Part shown: piece by piece, positions 17,285 to 26,907 of the stretch | Position numbering within the stretch: position 1 is the first letter of the stretch | Layout: each line of letters opens with the position of its first letter | Assembly: GCA_013289825.1 (NCBI GenBank) | Contig: JABCZF010000001.1 | Span: 124,001-188,000, forward strand | From: Acidobacteriota bacterium | Lineage (GTDB): Bacteria; Acidobacteriota; Terriglobia; Acidiferrales; UBA7541 | Direction of reading: 5' to 3' | DNA: 64,000 bases | Position numbers and translations under genes: made by a program | The notes under the pieces: generated by a model | The model's database searches: none | Told to the model about the DNA's origin: nothing | What the model saw: only the letters and a program-made list of their open reading frames with translations

Positions 17285-18545
17285 GAACGGCCGGGTCATC
17301 GACCCGGCCACCGAGACCGACGCTCCGCGCGACGTTCTTCTCGACGGCGACAAAATCGCGGAACTCGCACAACCTGGAGGAATCCCGCAAGACCACTCCA
17401 CGGAAATCTTCGACGCCACCGGTCTCATCGTCGCGCCCGGTTTCATCGACCTTCACGCGCACCTCCGCGAGCCCGGCCAGGAATCCTCAGAAACCATCGA
17501 GACTGGCACGCGCGCCGCAGCCCGCGGCGGTTTCACCGCCGTCTGCTGCATGCCGAACACCAAGCCCGTCAACGATAACGCCAGCGTCACCCGCTTCATT
17601 CTCGATCGCGCCAAATCCACGGCTAGCGTCCGCGTCTGGCCCATCGGCGCCGCAAGCGTCGGCAGCAAAGGCGAAGCCATTGCGGAAATCGCCGCCATGA
17701 AGCAAGCCGGAATCGTCGCGGTGTCCGACGACGGAAAGCCTATCGCCACGGCAAAACTCGCCCGCCAGGTGATGGACTATTGCCGCTCGCAGGATCTCCT
17801 GGTCATCGAACATTCCGAAGATGTTTCGCTAGCGGCCGGCGCCGTTATGCGCGAAGGCGTCGCTTCCACCCGCCTGGGCTTGCCCGGAATGCCCGCCGCC
17901 GCCGAATCGGTTTGCGTGGCGCGCGATGTTCAGCTCGCCGAACTCACCGGCGCGCGTCTGCATGTCGCGCACCTTTCCGCCAAGGCTTCGCTCGAGCAAG
18001 TCCGCTGGGCCAAGCAGCGCGGTCTCCGCGTCACCTGCGAAGTCACGCCGCACCACTTCACTTTGATCGATGAGGATGTCCGGTACGACTCGCGCTACAA
18101 AATGAATCCCCCGCTAGCCGCCAGCGAAGACCGCGAAGCACTGATCGTGGGTCTTGCCGACGGCACCGTAGACGCCATCGCCACGGATCACGCGCCTCAC
18201 GAAGCGGCCCTCAAAGACGTGGAGTTCGACCGCGCCCCCTTCGGCATCCTCGGCTTTGAAACCGCGCTCGCCATTTCTCTCGAACAGCTGGTGCACACGG
18301 GCCGCCTTTCGCTCGCGCGCATGGTGGCTCTGTTCACCACCGGACCTGCGCGCGTCCTGGGCATCGAACGCAAAATCACAGCCGGCCAACCCGCTGACCT
18401 CACGATTTTTTCTGCCACCCGCCAATGGACCTACGACGTAAAGCAATCCCCCAGCAAATCCCGCAACTCTCCCTTCGACGCCCGGGCCTTCCAAGGCGCA
18501 CCAATGGCCACCATCGTCGCCGGGCGCATCATTTATAAAATGTAG
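17271..18545 (+). CDS. pyrC: Dihydroorotase, class I
   Basis: Cyclises carbamoyl-aspartate to dihydroorotate; zinc amidohydrolase. The 424-residue protein has the metal site FIDLHAHLREPG (His62, His64), CCMPNTKPVND, EHSED, HVAHLSAK, TCEVTPHHF and catalytic Asp in TDHAPH. Class I length and form. ATG at 17271 is chosen because the family starts MLLVKNGRVIDP and GGAT lies upstream; it overlaps pyrB by 14 bases, so the two are coupled. Class I enzymes often bind PyrB; that is possible here. Confidence 0.95.
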   Translation: MLLVKNGRVIDPATETDAPRDVLLDGDKIAELAQPGGIPQDHSTEIFDATGLIVAPGFIDLHAHLREPGQESSETIETGTRAAARGGFTAVCCMPNTKPVNDNASVTRFILDRAKSTASVRVWPIGAASVGSKGEAIAEIAAMKQAGIVAVSDDGKPIATAKLARQVMDYCRSQDLLVIEHSEDVSLAAGAVMREGVASTRLGLPGMPAAAESVCVARDVQLAELTGARLHVAHLSAKASLEQVRWAKQRGLRVTCEVTPHHFTLIDEDVRYDSRYKMNPPLAASEDREALIVGLADGTVDAIATDHAPHEAALKDVEFDRAPFGILGFETALAISLEQLVHTGRLSLARMVALFTTGPARVLGIERKITAGQPADLTIFSATRQWTYDVKQSPSKSRNSPFDARAFQGAPMATIVAGRIIYKM

Positions 18546-18555
18546 GTGCCTGGCT

Positions 18556-19353
18556 TTAGTCCGGCCGTTCGTGGCTCGACGAGCGCAGCAGGGGCTCTCT
18601 CTGCTGCAGCATTCTCAAAACCCAGATTCCCGCAGTGCCCGCGGCCAAGTGCTTCAGTGTGTGGCCGCTGGTCGTATGCCGGTCAAGCGAAAAAATCGGC
18701 CGATCGGCACTTTCGAAGATTTTCGCAAGAACGTAGAAACCAAAAACCATCGCAAAATCGGAACCACGCGTGTAACGCGGCGGCAGCAAAAGCAAAACGG
18801 GCAGAATCAACACTGCGTATACCTGCACCGCCGCGTAGAAGCGCAGATCTCCAGCCCCTCGCGCTTCGCTGTACCACCACAGAATCACGCTCCCCGCGCC
18901 GATCGACAACAATACGGGAAGCAAAGAGAAGCCGGCTGAAACGCTCATTCTTTCCGAAATCATTGCCGACACCAAGCCCATGAAGGCCAGAGTCATGGGC
19001 AGGCGGTCCCACACTAATCGGGCGTTGTCGGGAGCGAGATGGTAGTAACCCGACCCCAATGCCGTAAGGAACAGGCCCAGGAAAACAAAGACGTATGCCC
19101 ATCGCTCGCGTGGATCGATAAACCGCTGGTGGCCGCGTGGCGCGAACAGAAAAAGCAATCCCCAGGCGCCGCTCACAGCGAACAGCAGGTTGGAAGCGAC
19201 GTCTCCGAAGTTCGGTATTCCCAGCAACGCCCGGCGATCGGCGAAGTCATGATAAGACTGTGACTGGGGGATGCGAGGCGCCAGCACGGCAGCCGTCGCG
19301 ACGGCCACGGTAAAGCCGACCAAGACCCACACGCCCGTTCGCCGCGAAATCAA
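18556..19353 (-). CDS. CREST-family membrane hydrolase (ceramidase-like)
   Basis: A 265-residue membrane protein with about seven hydrophobic segments. It keeps the CREST (alkaline ceramidase/PAQR) zinc-hydrolase pattern: Ser and His in GSGYYHLAPDNARLVWDRLP, including the downstream Asp, and a C-terminal HxxxH in TSGHTLKHLAAG. Members hydrolyse lipid amides or act as receptors; the substrate here is unknown. The start is a TTG at 19353. It converges on pyrC with a 10-base gap. Confidence 0.75.
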   Translation of the reverse strand: MISRRTGVWVLVGFTVAVATAAVLAPRIPQSQSYHDFADRRALLGIPNFGDVASNLLFAVSGAWGLLFLFAPRGHQRFIDPRERWAYVFVFLGLFLTALGSGYYHLAPDNARLVWDRLPMTLAFMGLVSAMISERMSVSAGFSLLPVLLSIGAGSVILWWYSEARGAGDLRFYAAVQVYAVLILPVLLLLPPRYTRGSDFAMVFGFYVLAKIFESADRPIFSLDRHTTSGHTLKHLAAGTAGIWVLRMLQQREPLLRSSSHERPD

Positions 19354-19508
19354 GTTGGCCTCGCTGTAAACCGCGTAACCTCGGCTAGCTGCCAGAGCCT
19401 GAAGTTTAATGAATTCCTAACAAACCCCTCAGGATTTTCTTGGGTCTTCGCTCCTACTCTGCTGCTTGTGCGGGAAGCCCTTGGGCCCCCGCGCAGAGCG
19501 AGCGAACC

Positions 19509-19820
19509 ATGTCAGCCACATTATTTCTGGCGTTTTGCATTCTTGGATGCGACTTTCTTTTGTATGTCTTGTTCCAATGGACCTACGGGGAAAGACGCAG
19601 GGGACTCTCCCGCAGGTCGAAGGCCCCCAAGACGGCGATAAATCAGCCGGACCCTCGGCCGTTTTTGGTTGCTGCGCGCCGGAGCGCCATGGGAGGAGTG
19701 GAGCGCCTAGAGAGTGTCGACAAGCGAATCGCTCGAGAAGAGAACAGCGGTCCCGGCCCACGCCGGGACGTACCGGCTTACCGGAGCGTGGCGGCGTCTT
19801 TCGCACAAGCCAAGCGTTGA
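19509..19820 (+). CDS. Small membrane protein, one transmembrane segment
   Basis: A 103-residue protein beginning MSATLFLAFCILGCDFLLYV, a single membrane helix, then FQWTYGERRR and a long basic tail (RRSKAPK and onward). The helix-plus-basic-tail layout looks like a genuine small membrane protein, although the C-terminal half is low in recognisable structure and could be shorter in reality. No clear ribosome-binding site. An overlapping minus-strand frame lacks any protein-like pattern. Function unknown. Confidence 0.5.
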   Translation: MSATLFLAFCILGCDFLLYVLFQWTYGERRRGLSRRSKAPKTAINQPDPRPFLVAARRSAMGGVERLESVDKRIAREENSGPGPRRDVPAYRSVAASFAQAKR

Positions 19821-19873
19821 CAAGCCTTGTTTCACCCGGCTGCGAGGGGCCCCAGCCAAAACTCACCTATGCT

Positions 19874-20494
19874 TCACACCGCTCTTTTGGCGCCCGCAGG
19901 GAACGCCATCCACGCCGCCAAAGCTGCCAGCTTTTCTTCCGCTCTCCAGGAGCCTTCATGCAGCTGGCCCAAACCGGCGACGATCCGTTTTGTGTCTATC
20001 GGCGATTTGCTAAGCGCCGCCGACGCTGTTATGTAAGCGGTCTTCTCCAAAAGCATCTGGCACGGAATTTCTTGCGCGCATAGCGCATCTCGCAGCACGG
20101 TTCGAAACAACTGACCTTCCAGTCCATGCGCACGAATGTGCTCGTTATGTAGAGTCGTGGGGTCCACCAGGCTGCCGACCACGAGCCCGGCTCCCACGAC
20201 GGCATGGCCTTCGTGGCTGGCTTGCCTCAGAAGTTCATGGACAGACTTCTTCGCTGCGCCGGCCACAATTCGTGCCAGTTTTTTCCTCAGCGTCTTTCCT
20301 TCCTTCTCTGGCAGTTCAAGAGCGGCATGACAGGGCTGCTTTGATTGCGGAATCCTCGGATCGGAAAGTAGAACCGCCTGGCACTTAACCAGTTTGGGAG
20401 CGTTCCGAGGGCCAACGAGCAATACCGCCATCGCCCAGCCCGACTTCACGCGAAAACCAAGCGTCGCAGGGATCGGTTTCGGGATTCGCTCCAA
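19874..20494 (-). CDS. Hypothetical cytoplasmic protein
   Basis: A 206-residue protein not assigned to a named family. It starts at a TTG; internal starts are possible. The N-terminal part (TLGFRVKSGWAMAVLLVGP, then AVLLSDPRIPQSKQPCHAAL) looks like a conserved beta domain; the rest is helical (RKKLARIVAGAAKKSVHELL) with HAVVGAGLVVGSLVDPTTL. No signal peptide or membrane helix. It is downstream of thiD on the same strand, 75 bases away. Confidence 0.6.
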   Translation of the reverse strand: MERIPKPIPATLGFRVKSGWAMAVLLVGPRNAPKLVKCQAVLLSDPRIPQSKQPCHAALELPEKEGKTLRKKLARIVAGAAKKSVHELLRQASHEGHAVVGAGLVVGSLVDPTTLHNEHIRAHGLEGQLFRTVLRDALCAQEIPCQMLLEKTAYITASAALSKSPIDTKRIVAGLGQLHEGSWRAEEKLAALAAWMAFPAGAKRAV

Positions 20495-20569
20495 GGCTTT
20501 CGCTCTCTGTCAAAACTCTTTAAAGAAGGCAATACGGCCCGGAGCGGCATGCACCACGGGTAACGGCCT

Positions 20570-21454
20570 TTAGTGGGCCGCAGGTTCCGCCGCTGGATGC
20601 AATCCATGCTGCGGCACTTCATGGATGCCGCGTGCAGGAGGCTCGATCCTCTGCCGGTAAAAATGATCGAGCGGCAACCGGCCTTTCCCGACAGGATAAG
20701 CCTTCTCAATCGCTTTCGTCGCGTACGCTTTGGCGAGCGTAGCCGCTTCCAGCAGCCCGCGGCCTACTGCCAGGTGCGCCGCCAGCGCGGACGCAAAGGT
20801 GCAGCCGGTTCCGTGCAACAGCTCTTCGTTGGCGCGCTCACCGGGAAGCGCCACCAGCTCCGTGCCGTCGAAAAGGACATCCGTTGGCCGCCCCATGTGG
20901 CCACCCTTGACGATCACCGCGCGCGCGCCCATCTCGACGATCTTTCGCGCCGCCGCACCCATGTCGGCTACGTCTTTGATGGTCATCCCGGTCAGGATCT
21001 CAGCTTCAGGCACGTTCGGCGTAATCACGCTGGCGCGCTTCAGCAGCTCCGTTCCAAGAAACTTAACCCCGGCGGCATCGAGCAACTCCGTCCCGCTCGA
21101 TGATTTCATCACCGGATCGTGTACCACGTGCGCAAATGTGTGCGCATCCAGGAATTCCGCCACGGTCAGGGCATTCCCGCGGTTGCCCAGCATCCCGATT
21201 TTCACTGCCGCGATGTTGCAATCCTCCGCCAGCACGTCGAGCTGCGCCTTCAGCGTCGTGCTAGGAATGTTGTGCACGTCGTCCACGCCTTGGGTGTTCT
21301 GCACCGTCAGCGAAGTGATGGCCGCCACGCCATAGCACCCCAGCGCCGCAAAGGTCTTCAAGTCCGCTGCCGTCCCCGCGCCGCACGACGGATCAAATCC
21401 AGAAATGGTCAACAGAATCGGCGGCGCAATATGTCCATGTCCGTTCGTGCTCAT
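20570..21454 (-). CDS. thiD: Hydroxymethylpyrimidine / phosphomethylpyrimidine kinase
   Basis: Phosphorylates HMP and HMP-P in thiamine synthesis; ribokinase-fold enzyme. The 294-residue protein has ILLTISGFDPSCGAGTAADL, VVHDPVMKSSSG, ITPNVPEAEILTG, VIVKGGH and the catalytic loop LLHGTGCTFASALAAHLA. ATG at 21454 is preferred (GGAG 9 bases upstream); the frame is open for about 130 codons before it, which carry no homology-like sequence. No TPP riboswitch motif (CTGAGA with its partner) was found upstream. Confidence 0.93.
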   Translation of the reverse strand: MSTNGHGHIAPPILLTISGFDPSCGAGTAADLKTFAALGCYGVAAITSLTVQNTQGVDDVHNIPSTTLKAQLDVLAEDCNIAAVKIGMLGNRGNALTVAEFLDAHTFAHVVHDPVMKSSSGTELLDAAGVKFLGTELLKRASVITPNVPEAEILTGMTIKDVADMGAAARKIVEMGARAVIVKGGHMGRPTDVLFDGTELVALPGERANEELLHGTGCTFASALAAHLAVGRGLLEAATLAKAYATKAIEKAYPVGKGRLPLDHFYRQRIEPPARGIHEVPQHGLHPAAEPAAH

Positions 21455-21650
21455 TTTTCGTGCTCCGCAGCACCCTCGAAGAAAATTGCCGGTCGCGCCA
21501 CCCGGACGCACCGGCAGTTGCGAATGTACGCGTCTCGCTTGTGCCATGCAAGAAAAAATTTGCTGACCTCCCGGCGCTGTGTGAGAATCCCGGGCGTTGA
21601 TCGTCCAACCCTGGTCCGGCCACCGATTCCAAAGAAGGAGCCGTCTGGAA

Positions 21651-22184
21651 ATGAGACCTCTCTTGATCGCGTTTCTCTCTCTATTTGTGGTGGTGATCCC
21701 ACTTTCCAAAGCCCAGACAAGGGCCGACGAGGAAGCCGTGCGCAAACTGCCTGAGGCTTTCAGCGACGCTTGGGCCAAACACGACGGCCATGAATTGGCA
21801 AAAATGATGGCGGGCGACGTCGATTTCGTGACTGTCGCCACGACCTATCTGCACGGTCGGTCCGACTTTGAAAAATTCCATGTGCGTTTGCTGAGCGGGC
21901 GCTTTAAGGACTCAACGATTACGCCACTCGAGACAACCATGCGTTTCCTGCGCCCGGATATGGCCGTTGTCCATTGGAGTTGGAAGATTGCGGGGGATCG
22001 AAATGCAGATGCAACGCTGCGCCAACCTCGCTACGGCATGATGACCTTGGTCGCGGAAAAGCAGGGCGGCAATTGGCTGGTCATCGTCGGCCAGAACACC
22101 AATGCCATTCTCGGTATACCGCCCGAACTCCAAGGCATCAAGACTCCGATCGCGATCCCCGGCACGGCCCCAGAGCCGCAATGA
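21651..22184 (+). CDS. Secreted SnoaL-like (SgcJ/EcaC, DUF4440-type) protein
   Basis: A 177-residue exported protein: signal peptide MRPLLIAFLSLFVVVIPLSKAQ, then a single NTF2-like domain (AFSDAWAKHDGHELAKMMAGDVDFVTV, FHVRLLSGRFKDSTITPL, AVVHWSWKIAGDR). Such domains bind small hydrophobic ligands or act as isomerases; no catalytic call can be made. ATG at 21651 follows AAGGAG. It is divergent from thiD and convergent with gdhA. Confidence 0.75.
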   Translation: MRPLLIAFLSLFVVVIPLSKAQTRADEEAVRKLPEAFSDAWAKHDGHELAKMMAGDVDFVTVATTYLHGRSDFEKFHVRLLSGRFKDSTITPLETTMRFLRPDMAVVHWSWKIAGDRNADATLRQPRYGMMTLVAEKQGGNWLVIVGQNTNAILGIPPELQGIKTPIAIPGTAPEPQ

Positions 22185-22204
22185 TCGGTTGCGGATGATT
22201 CCTC

Positions 22205-23527
22205 TTACGGGAACAGCCCGCGCACCAGGGTGGCTTCCGCGACGCGGCCAACCGCCAGAATCATAGCGCCAGCCCGCGGCGGTACGTGATGCTTCCGCAT
22301 GGTCTCCACCATTTCGTGGAACGCCCGCACCATGCTCTTCTGCAGCCGCGCGTTTACTTCCTCGGCGCCCCACATGAGCCCTTCCATATTCTGCACCCAC
22401 TCGAAGTAGCTCACGGTTACCCCGCCCGCGTTCGCGAGAATGTCCGGCAACACGGTAATCCCGCGCCGCGCCAGAATCTCATCCGCATGCGGCGTTGTCG
22501 GCCCGTTGGCGGCTTCGGCCACGATGCGCGCCTTAATCGCTTCCGCATTGTGCAGGGTAATCACGTTCTCGAGAGCTGCGGGTATCAGGATGTCGCACTT
22601 CATCGTCAGCAGGTCGTCGTTGGTCATGCGCGACGCGCCGGGCATCCCCACCACCGTTCCCGACCGCTCCTTGTATCGAATCGCTTTGATCGGATCGATC
22701 CCGCGCGAATTCGTCACTCCGCCCCGGGTGTCGCTCAACGCGACAATCTTCGCCTTTTTCTCCGCAAACAACCGCGCCGCCGTCGCGCCGGCGTTGCCAA
22801 ATCCCTGGATCGCCACCGTCGCGCCGCGCAGCGAAATCTTCTTCAGCTTGCAGGCTTCTTCCACCACAAACAGCAACCCGCGCGCCGTGGCCTCGCTTCG
22901 TCCCTCCGACCCGCCGATCGACACCGGCTTCCCGGTCACTACGCCATGCACGGAATGCCCCACGGTCATCGAGTACGTGTCCATGATCCAGGCCATCGTC
23001 TGCGCGTCCGTGTAAATGTCCGGGGCCGGGATGTCCATGGTCGGCCCGATGATCGGCAAAATCTCGCTGGCATACCGCCGCGTCATGCGCTCCAGCTCGG
23101 TCTTCGACATACGCTTGGGGTCGCAAATCACTCCGCCCTTGGCCCCGCCGAACGGCACGTTCAGCATGGCGGTCTTCCACGTCATCCACGCCGCCAGGGC
23201 CTTAACTTCATCCAGCGTCACGTTCGGGTGATAGCGGATACCGCCTTTGCCCGGACCGCGCGAAATATTGTGTTGGACGCGAAACCCGGTATGGACTTTC
23301 ACCTGCCCGTTGTCCATCTTCGTGGGTATGGAAACTTCCAGTACGCGCTTCGGCGTCCGCAGAATCTGCCGCAGCCCGGCTTCCAGCTTCAAAAACTCCG
23401 CCGCCATATCAAATTGAATTTGCGCGATGCGAAACGGATTCAAGTCCTCGCGCGGAGCGATGCGCGGCACCATCGGCGGTGCGCCAATCTGTCTGAGCGG
23501 CCCTGTGGGCTTTACGACCGTGGCCAT
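22205..23527 (-). CDS. gdhA: Glutamate dehydrogenase (Glu/Leu/Phe/Val family)
   Basis: Interconverts glutamate and 2-oxoglutarate plus ammonia. The 440-residue protein has KVHTGFRVQHNISRGPGKGGIRYHP, the active-site PFGGAKGGV with Lys130, DIPAPDIYTD, and the Rossmann motif AIQGFGNAG. Length and the GPxKGGIRYHP motif fit the hexameric family. The N-terminal 25 residues are a proline-rich extension. Monocistronic by spacing. Confidence 0.93.
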   Translation of the reverse strand: MATVVKPTGPLRQIGAPPMVPRIAPREDLNPFRIAQIQFDMAAEFLKLEAGLRQILRTPKRVLEVSIPTKMDNGQVKVHTGFRVQHNISRGPGKGGIRYHPNVTLDEVKALAAWMTWKTAMLNVPFGGAKGGVICDPKRMSKTELERMTRRYASEILPIIGPTMDIPAPDIYTDAQTMAWIMDTYSMTVGHSVHGVVTGKPVSIGGSEGRSEATARGLLFVVEEACKLKKISLRGATVAIQGFGNAGATAARLFAEKKAKIVALSDTRGGVTNSRGIDPIKAIRYKERSGTVVGMPGASRMTNDDLLTMKCDILIPAALENVITLHNAEAIKARIVAEAANGPTTPHADEILARRGITVLPDILANAGGVTVSYFEWVQNMEGLMWGAEEVNARLQKSMVRAFHEMVETMRKHHVPPRAGAMILAVGRVAEATLVRGLFP

Positions 23528-23623
23528 CTGCTTCGGTCCTTTCCTCTACGCGTCTAGTCTCGACTTCTCCATCTATTAAAGATTAAAAAGTTTTCAGCTA
23601 CCCGGAGCTTCGAATCCACGCAC

Positions 23624-23953
23624 TTATCCGTTTGCGGCCATCCGCTGTCGACCGTTCACATGCTTGTCGCGGCAAGCCAACGAGCAAAAGTGCAGCAACT
23701 CCCCGCTTTCCCGCAGCGATACCGCCAGTGCTTCCGCCACGTGCAGGCCACACACCGGATCGCGCACCAATCGCCGCGCCGCAGCTCCATGCCATGTGTC
23801 GCCCGACGGCGACGCAATTCCAGCGCCAGCCGCACGCTGCTCTGTCTGCGCCCCCCGCGAGATCCACGCCAACAGCTGGCGCAGCAGCGCCACGCCCCAC
23901 GACACGATCAGCAACCAAAACAAAAACTTCATCATGCGTGCCAAAAAGTTCAT
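23624..23953 (-). CDS. Small membrane-anchored cysteine-motif (YHS-like) protein
   Basis: A 109-residue protein with one N-terminal membrane helix (FLFWLLIVSWGVALLRQLL). A C-terminal domain reads RDPVCGLHVAEALAVSL and LLHFCSLACRDKHV. The DPVCG and FCSxxCR elements resemble the YHS/TRASH metal-binding fold found in PP0621-like proteins, so it may bind a metal ion at the membrane. ATG at 23953 (MNFLARMMKF) is chosen to place the helix at the N-terminus; the frame is open 41 codons upstream. Confidence 0.65.
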   Translation of the reverse strand: MNFLARMMKFLFWLLIVSWGVALLRQLLAWISRGAQTEQRAAGAGIASPSGDTWHGAAARRLVRDPVCGLHVAEALAVSLRESGELLHFCSLACRDKHVNGRQRMAANG

Positions 23954-24215
23954 CGATTCTTCTGGTTTCCGGAACCCCACCAATTCCTTTGGAACCGTAA
24001 ATCCCCGTGGGTCTATTAGATTGGTCTGCACTAGGTCCCTGTGGCGAGTGTATGCAAGGCCAAAAGGCGGAGTCAAACGAAAACACTTACTTTCAATAGC
24101 TTGCGCGGCGTAAAAGCCCTTTGCATTTTGGCAAAATCGCTCTTAATTGCCATCTAACTTCTATATTATCAATAGATTACAGCAGAACAACCAGCAATTT
24201 GCCGGGCTCGGGCGT

Positions 24216-25499
24216 CTACCCCTTGGCACCCGTCGGAATCTTGGCAATCCCCATATACGGTTGCAAAACTTCCGGCACCACAATGGACCCGTCCGCCTGC
24301 TGATAATTCTCCACCACCGCGATCCACGTCCGCCCCACAGCCAGCCCCGACCCGTTCAGCGTGTGCACAAAATCGCTTTTCCCGCCGCCCTTGGGCTTAA
24401 AGCGAATCCCCGCGCGCCGCGCCTGGAATGCCTCGCAATTCGAGCAGGAGGAAATCTCGCGAAACTCTCCGCTCGACGGCAGCCACACCTCAATGTCGTA
24501 CGTTTTCGCCGACGCAAATCCCATATCGCCGGTGCAAAGCAGCATCGTCCGGTAGTGCAACCCAAGCTTTTCGAGAACCGTCTGGGCATTCGCCAATAAA
24601 GCCTCGTGCTCCTCGTAACTCTTCTCCGGATGCGTAAACTTAAACAGCTCCACCTTCTGAAATTGATGCTGCCGCAGTATCCCGCGGGTATCTTTTCCCG
24701 CCGCCCCGGCCTCCGACCGGAAGCACGCCGTCCACGCCGTCACGCAAATCGGCAGTTTTTCCTCCGCAATGGTCTCGTCGCGGTGCAGATTGTGCAGTTC
24801 CACTTCCGACGTCGGCGTCAACCAAAAATCCGTATTCTCAATGCGAAACAGATCCGCCGCAAATTTCGGCAATTGCCCGGCTCCCATCAAAGAAGCCGTA
24901 TTCACCAAAAACGGCGGCAAGATCTCCAAGTAGCCGTGTTCGCGCGTATGCACATCCAGAAAAAAATTCGCCAAAGCCCGCTCCAGCCGCGCCCCCCAAC
25001 CCTTATAAACCGCAAACCGCGCCCCGGTTATCTTCGTGGCCGCCGCCAAATCCAAAATCCCCGCCCGCTCACCCACGTCCCAGTGAGGCTTCGGCGTAAA
25101 ATCAAACTGCGGCGCCACTCCCCACCGCCGCACTTCAACATTTTCCTCCGCGCTATGCCCCACCGGCACCGACGCGTGCGGCACATTCGGTATCGTCAAC
25201 ATCAATTCGCTCTGCGTCGCATTCAGTTGCGTAATCCGCTCGTCCGCTTCCTTGATCCGCTCGGAAACCAGCTTCATCTCGCGAATCAGCGCATCCGCGT
25301 CCTTCTTCTCCTTCTTCAACCGCGCAATCTCGTCGCTGGCCTTGTTCCTCTGCGCCTTCAAATGCTCCGTCGCGGTAATCAACTCCCGCCGCTGCGCGTC
25401 CAGAACACGAAACGCATCCAAATGCAGTGGCGTCCTCCGCTTCTTGGCCATCTCCGCAAACACATCCAAATGATCCCGAAAATAGTTCAAGTCATGCAT
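24216..25499 (-). CDS. serS: Seryl-tRNA synthetase
   Basis: Charges tRNA-Ser, and usually tRNA-Sec, which fits the selB gene in this window. The 427-residue class II synthetase starts [20 protein letters not shown] with the long N-terminal coiled coil (residues about 28-100). Motif 2 is [24 protein letters not shown] and motif 3 is near [21 protein letters not shown] at 25499 is the family start; no Shine-Dalgarno site is visible. Confidence 0.95.
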   Translation of the reverse strand: MHDLNYFRDHLDVFAEMAKKRRTPLHLDAFRVLDAQRRELITATEHLKAQRNKASDEIARLKKEKKDADALIREMKLVSERIKEADERITQLNATQSELMLTIPNVPHASVPVGHSAEENVEVRRWGVAPQFDFTPKPHWDVGERAGILDLAAATKITGARFAVYKGWGARLERALANFFLDVHTREHGYLEILPPFLVNTASLMGAGQLPKFAADLFRIENTDFWLTPTSEVELHNLHRDETIAEEKLPICVTAWTACFRSEAGAAGKDTRGILRQHQFQKVELFKFTHPEKSYEEHEALLANAQTVLEKLGLHYRTMLLCTGDMGFASAKTYDIEVWLPSSGEFREISSCSNCEAFQARRAGIRFKPKGGGKSDFVHTLNGSGLAVGRTWIAVVENYQQADGSIVVPEVLQPYMGIAKIPTGAKG

Positions 25500-25709
25500 A
25501 GTCAGGAAAGGATAGCGTACTCCGCGGCAGGAATGTAGCGGCTCCGCGAAAATGCCCCGGCAGACGCCTGGACTGGTCCCCTGCGCCTGCCGCCATGGCA
25601 GAAGCAATTTCCAGCGATGTGTCCCGAACAGCCAGGCGCGCCACATCTTTGTTCATCCCTAGGAACCTTCCAGCGCTGCTGTTCCTACGGACGGAGGTCT
25701 GGACTCTGG

Positions 25710-26105
25710 CTACGCCGTCCGCGGCACTTCGCTCATCAACTGATGAATGTTTCCTTCGCCGTCCTTGAACGCGGTCATCCACAAATCGTGCGTGGGCATC
25801 GCTGCGATGAGCCGCGGCGGCGCAACGATTTCCACACTGTGCTGCACCAGCTGTCGGTATCCGGCCTGTATGTCCGCCACGCGGAAATAGAAGATCGAAC
25901 TGGGGTGGTCGTATTCCGGCGATGAGGCCGTGCCCAGCATTAGCCGGACTCCCCCACAATCAAAAAACGCCATGCTGGGCACGGTGAATAGCAGCGGCAA
26001 GCCCAGCACATCGCGGTAGAAGGCCGTGGCGCGCTCTAGGTCCTTTACGATGATGGAAATTTGCCCGATATTGCTGATTCCCAGGTTTGCTGGGGAAGCG
26101 CACAT
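25710..26105 (-). CDS. VOC-family (glyoxalase-fold) protein
   Basis: A 131-residue single VOC domain: QISIIVKDLERATAFYRDVLGLPLLF, VRLMLGTAS, SSIFYFRVADIQ and FKDGEGNIHQLMSE. The final Glu/His-type metal residues are partly kept (GNIHQLMSE). Such proteins bind divalent metal and act on, or sequester, small molecules. AAAGGA precedes the ATG. It is divergent from a MarR regulator 49 bases away across a dyad operator, so it is probably that regulator's target. Confidence 0.85.
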   Translation of the reverse strand: MCASPANLGISNIGQISIIVKDLERATAFYRDVLGLPLLFTVPSMAFFDCGGVRLMLGTASSPEYDHPSSIFYFRVADIQAGYRQLVQHSVEIVAPPRLIAAMPTHDLWMTAFKDGEGNIHQLMSEVPRTA

Positions 26106-26129
26106 TTTCCTTTACCTCCGCGAGAAGAT

Positions 26130-26148
26130 TAGTTAGCATAGCTAACTA
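26130..26148. promoter_or_regulatory. Dyad operator between VOC and MarR genes
   Basis: A perfect inverted repeat with 8-base arms, TAGTTAGC-ATA-GCTAACTA, in the 49-bp gap between two divergent starts. Size and symmetry fit a MarR-family operator. A TATATT box at 26147-26152 overlaps its right edge. Confidence 0.65.
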
Positions 26149-26154
26149 TATTTT

Positions 26155-26787
26155 ATGCTTCCTGTCAAGCGCCAAAACCGCTCTGCTCGAAAATCCTCGC
26201 GGCCCGCCGAGGTCACTCCGGTGCTATCGGCGAGCTCCTCAGTCCCTCCAGGCGACCCCGTACCGCCTTCGGGAGTCATGGCCCCAGCCGCGCGCTGGGC
26301 TCCACCCGAAGGCGCTCCCTTGCGGACTGCCGAAGAATCCACCTTGGCCGAACCATCGCCGTCTTCCCTGGTGGCGACGGAGATCGCCGATCAGCTCCAC
26401 TCCGCCGCCATTCACCTGCTCCGGCGGCTTCGCGTCCGCGACCGCGAAAGCGGCATCGGTCCCGCGCAGCTTTCCGCTCTCTCCGTCCTGGTCTTCGGTG
26501 GCTCCCGATCGCTTGGCGAACTTGCCGATGCCGAGCAGGTCCGCCCACCCACCATGAGCCGCATCGTCGCCGGCCTCCAGCGCTCGAGACTGGTCCGCCG
26601 CCACGCCACCGAAGACGGCCGCCGCGTGCGCCTGGAAGCGACCGCCAAAGGGGTCAGCCTGATGTGGGAGGGCCGCAAGCGCCGCGTGCAATCGCTAGCC
26701 AAAGCCCTCGCCGCGCTCCCGGAAAATGGCCGCGAGCAACTCCGGGGCGCCCTCCAATTGCTGCAACAAGTCATTCGGGATCTCTAG
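26155..26787 (+). CDS. MarR-family transcriptional regulator
   Basis: A 210-residue regulator. Residues 1-70 are a Pro/Ser/Ala-rich leader; from about 75 the winged helix-turn-helix fold follows: EIADQLHSAAIHLLRRLR, IGPAQLSALSVLVFGG, SLGELADAEQVRPPTMSRIV, wing RRHATEDGRRVRLEATAKG and a C-terminal dimer helix. The first ATG lies only 7 bases from the operator with no ribosome-binding site, so the mRNA is leaderless or a later start is used. It probably represses itself and the divergent VOC gene. Confidence 0.85.
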   Translation: MLPVKRQNRSARKSSRPAEVTPVLSASSSVPPGDPVPPSGVMAPAARWAPPEGAPLRTAEESTLAEPSPSSLVATEIADQLHSAAIHLLRRLRVRDRESGIGPAQLSALSVLVFGGSRSLGELADAEQVRPPTMSRIVAGLQRSRLVRRHATEDGRRVRLEATAKGVSLMWEGRKRRVQSLAKALAALPENGREQLRGALQLLQQVIRDL

Positions 26788-26907
26788 CCATTTCCCTCGC
26801 AAGCCCTTTTTTTTCCATGCACCAACAAGCTTGCGCGCTGTCGGCCGAGGTCCAAACGAAGAAGGACCCAGGAGCACCCAGAAAGACTAGATGCAGATCG
26901 CTGGTCT

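Noticed and set aside
19429..19866. Minus-strand frame of 145 codons
   Set aside because: No hydrophobic or domain pattern; the plus-strand frame from 19509 has a proper membrane helix.
21455..21650. TPP riboswitch upstream of thiD
   Set aside because: The conserved CTGAGA and GGAACCTGATCTGG-like elements are absent; the same holds upstream of thiE.
22286..23557. Plus-strand open frame of 423 codons
   Set aside because: Antisense to glutamate dehydrogenase; His/Arg-rich shadow.
25500..25709. T-box or other leader upstream of serS
   Set aside because: No T-box motif and no strong terminator/antiterminator pair; a minus frame here has no convincing protein pattern.
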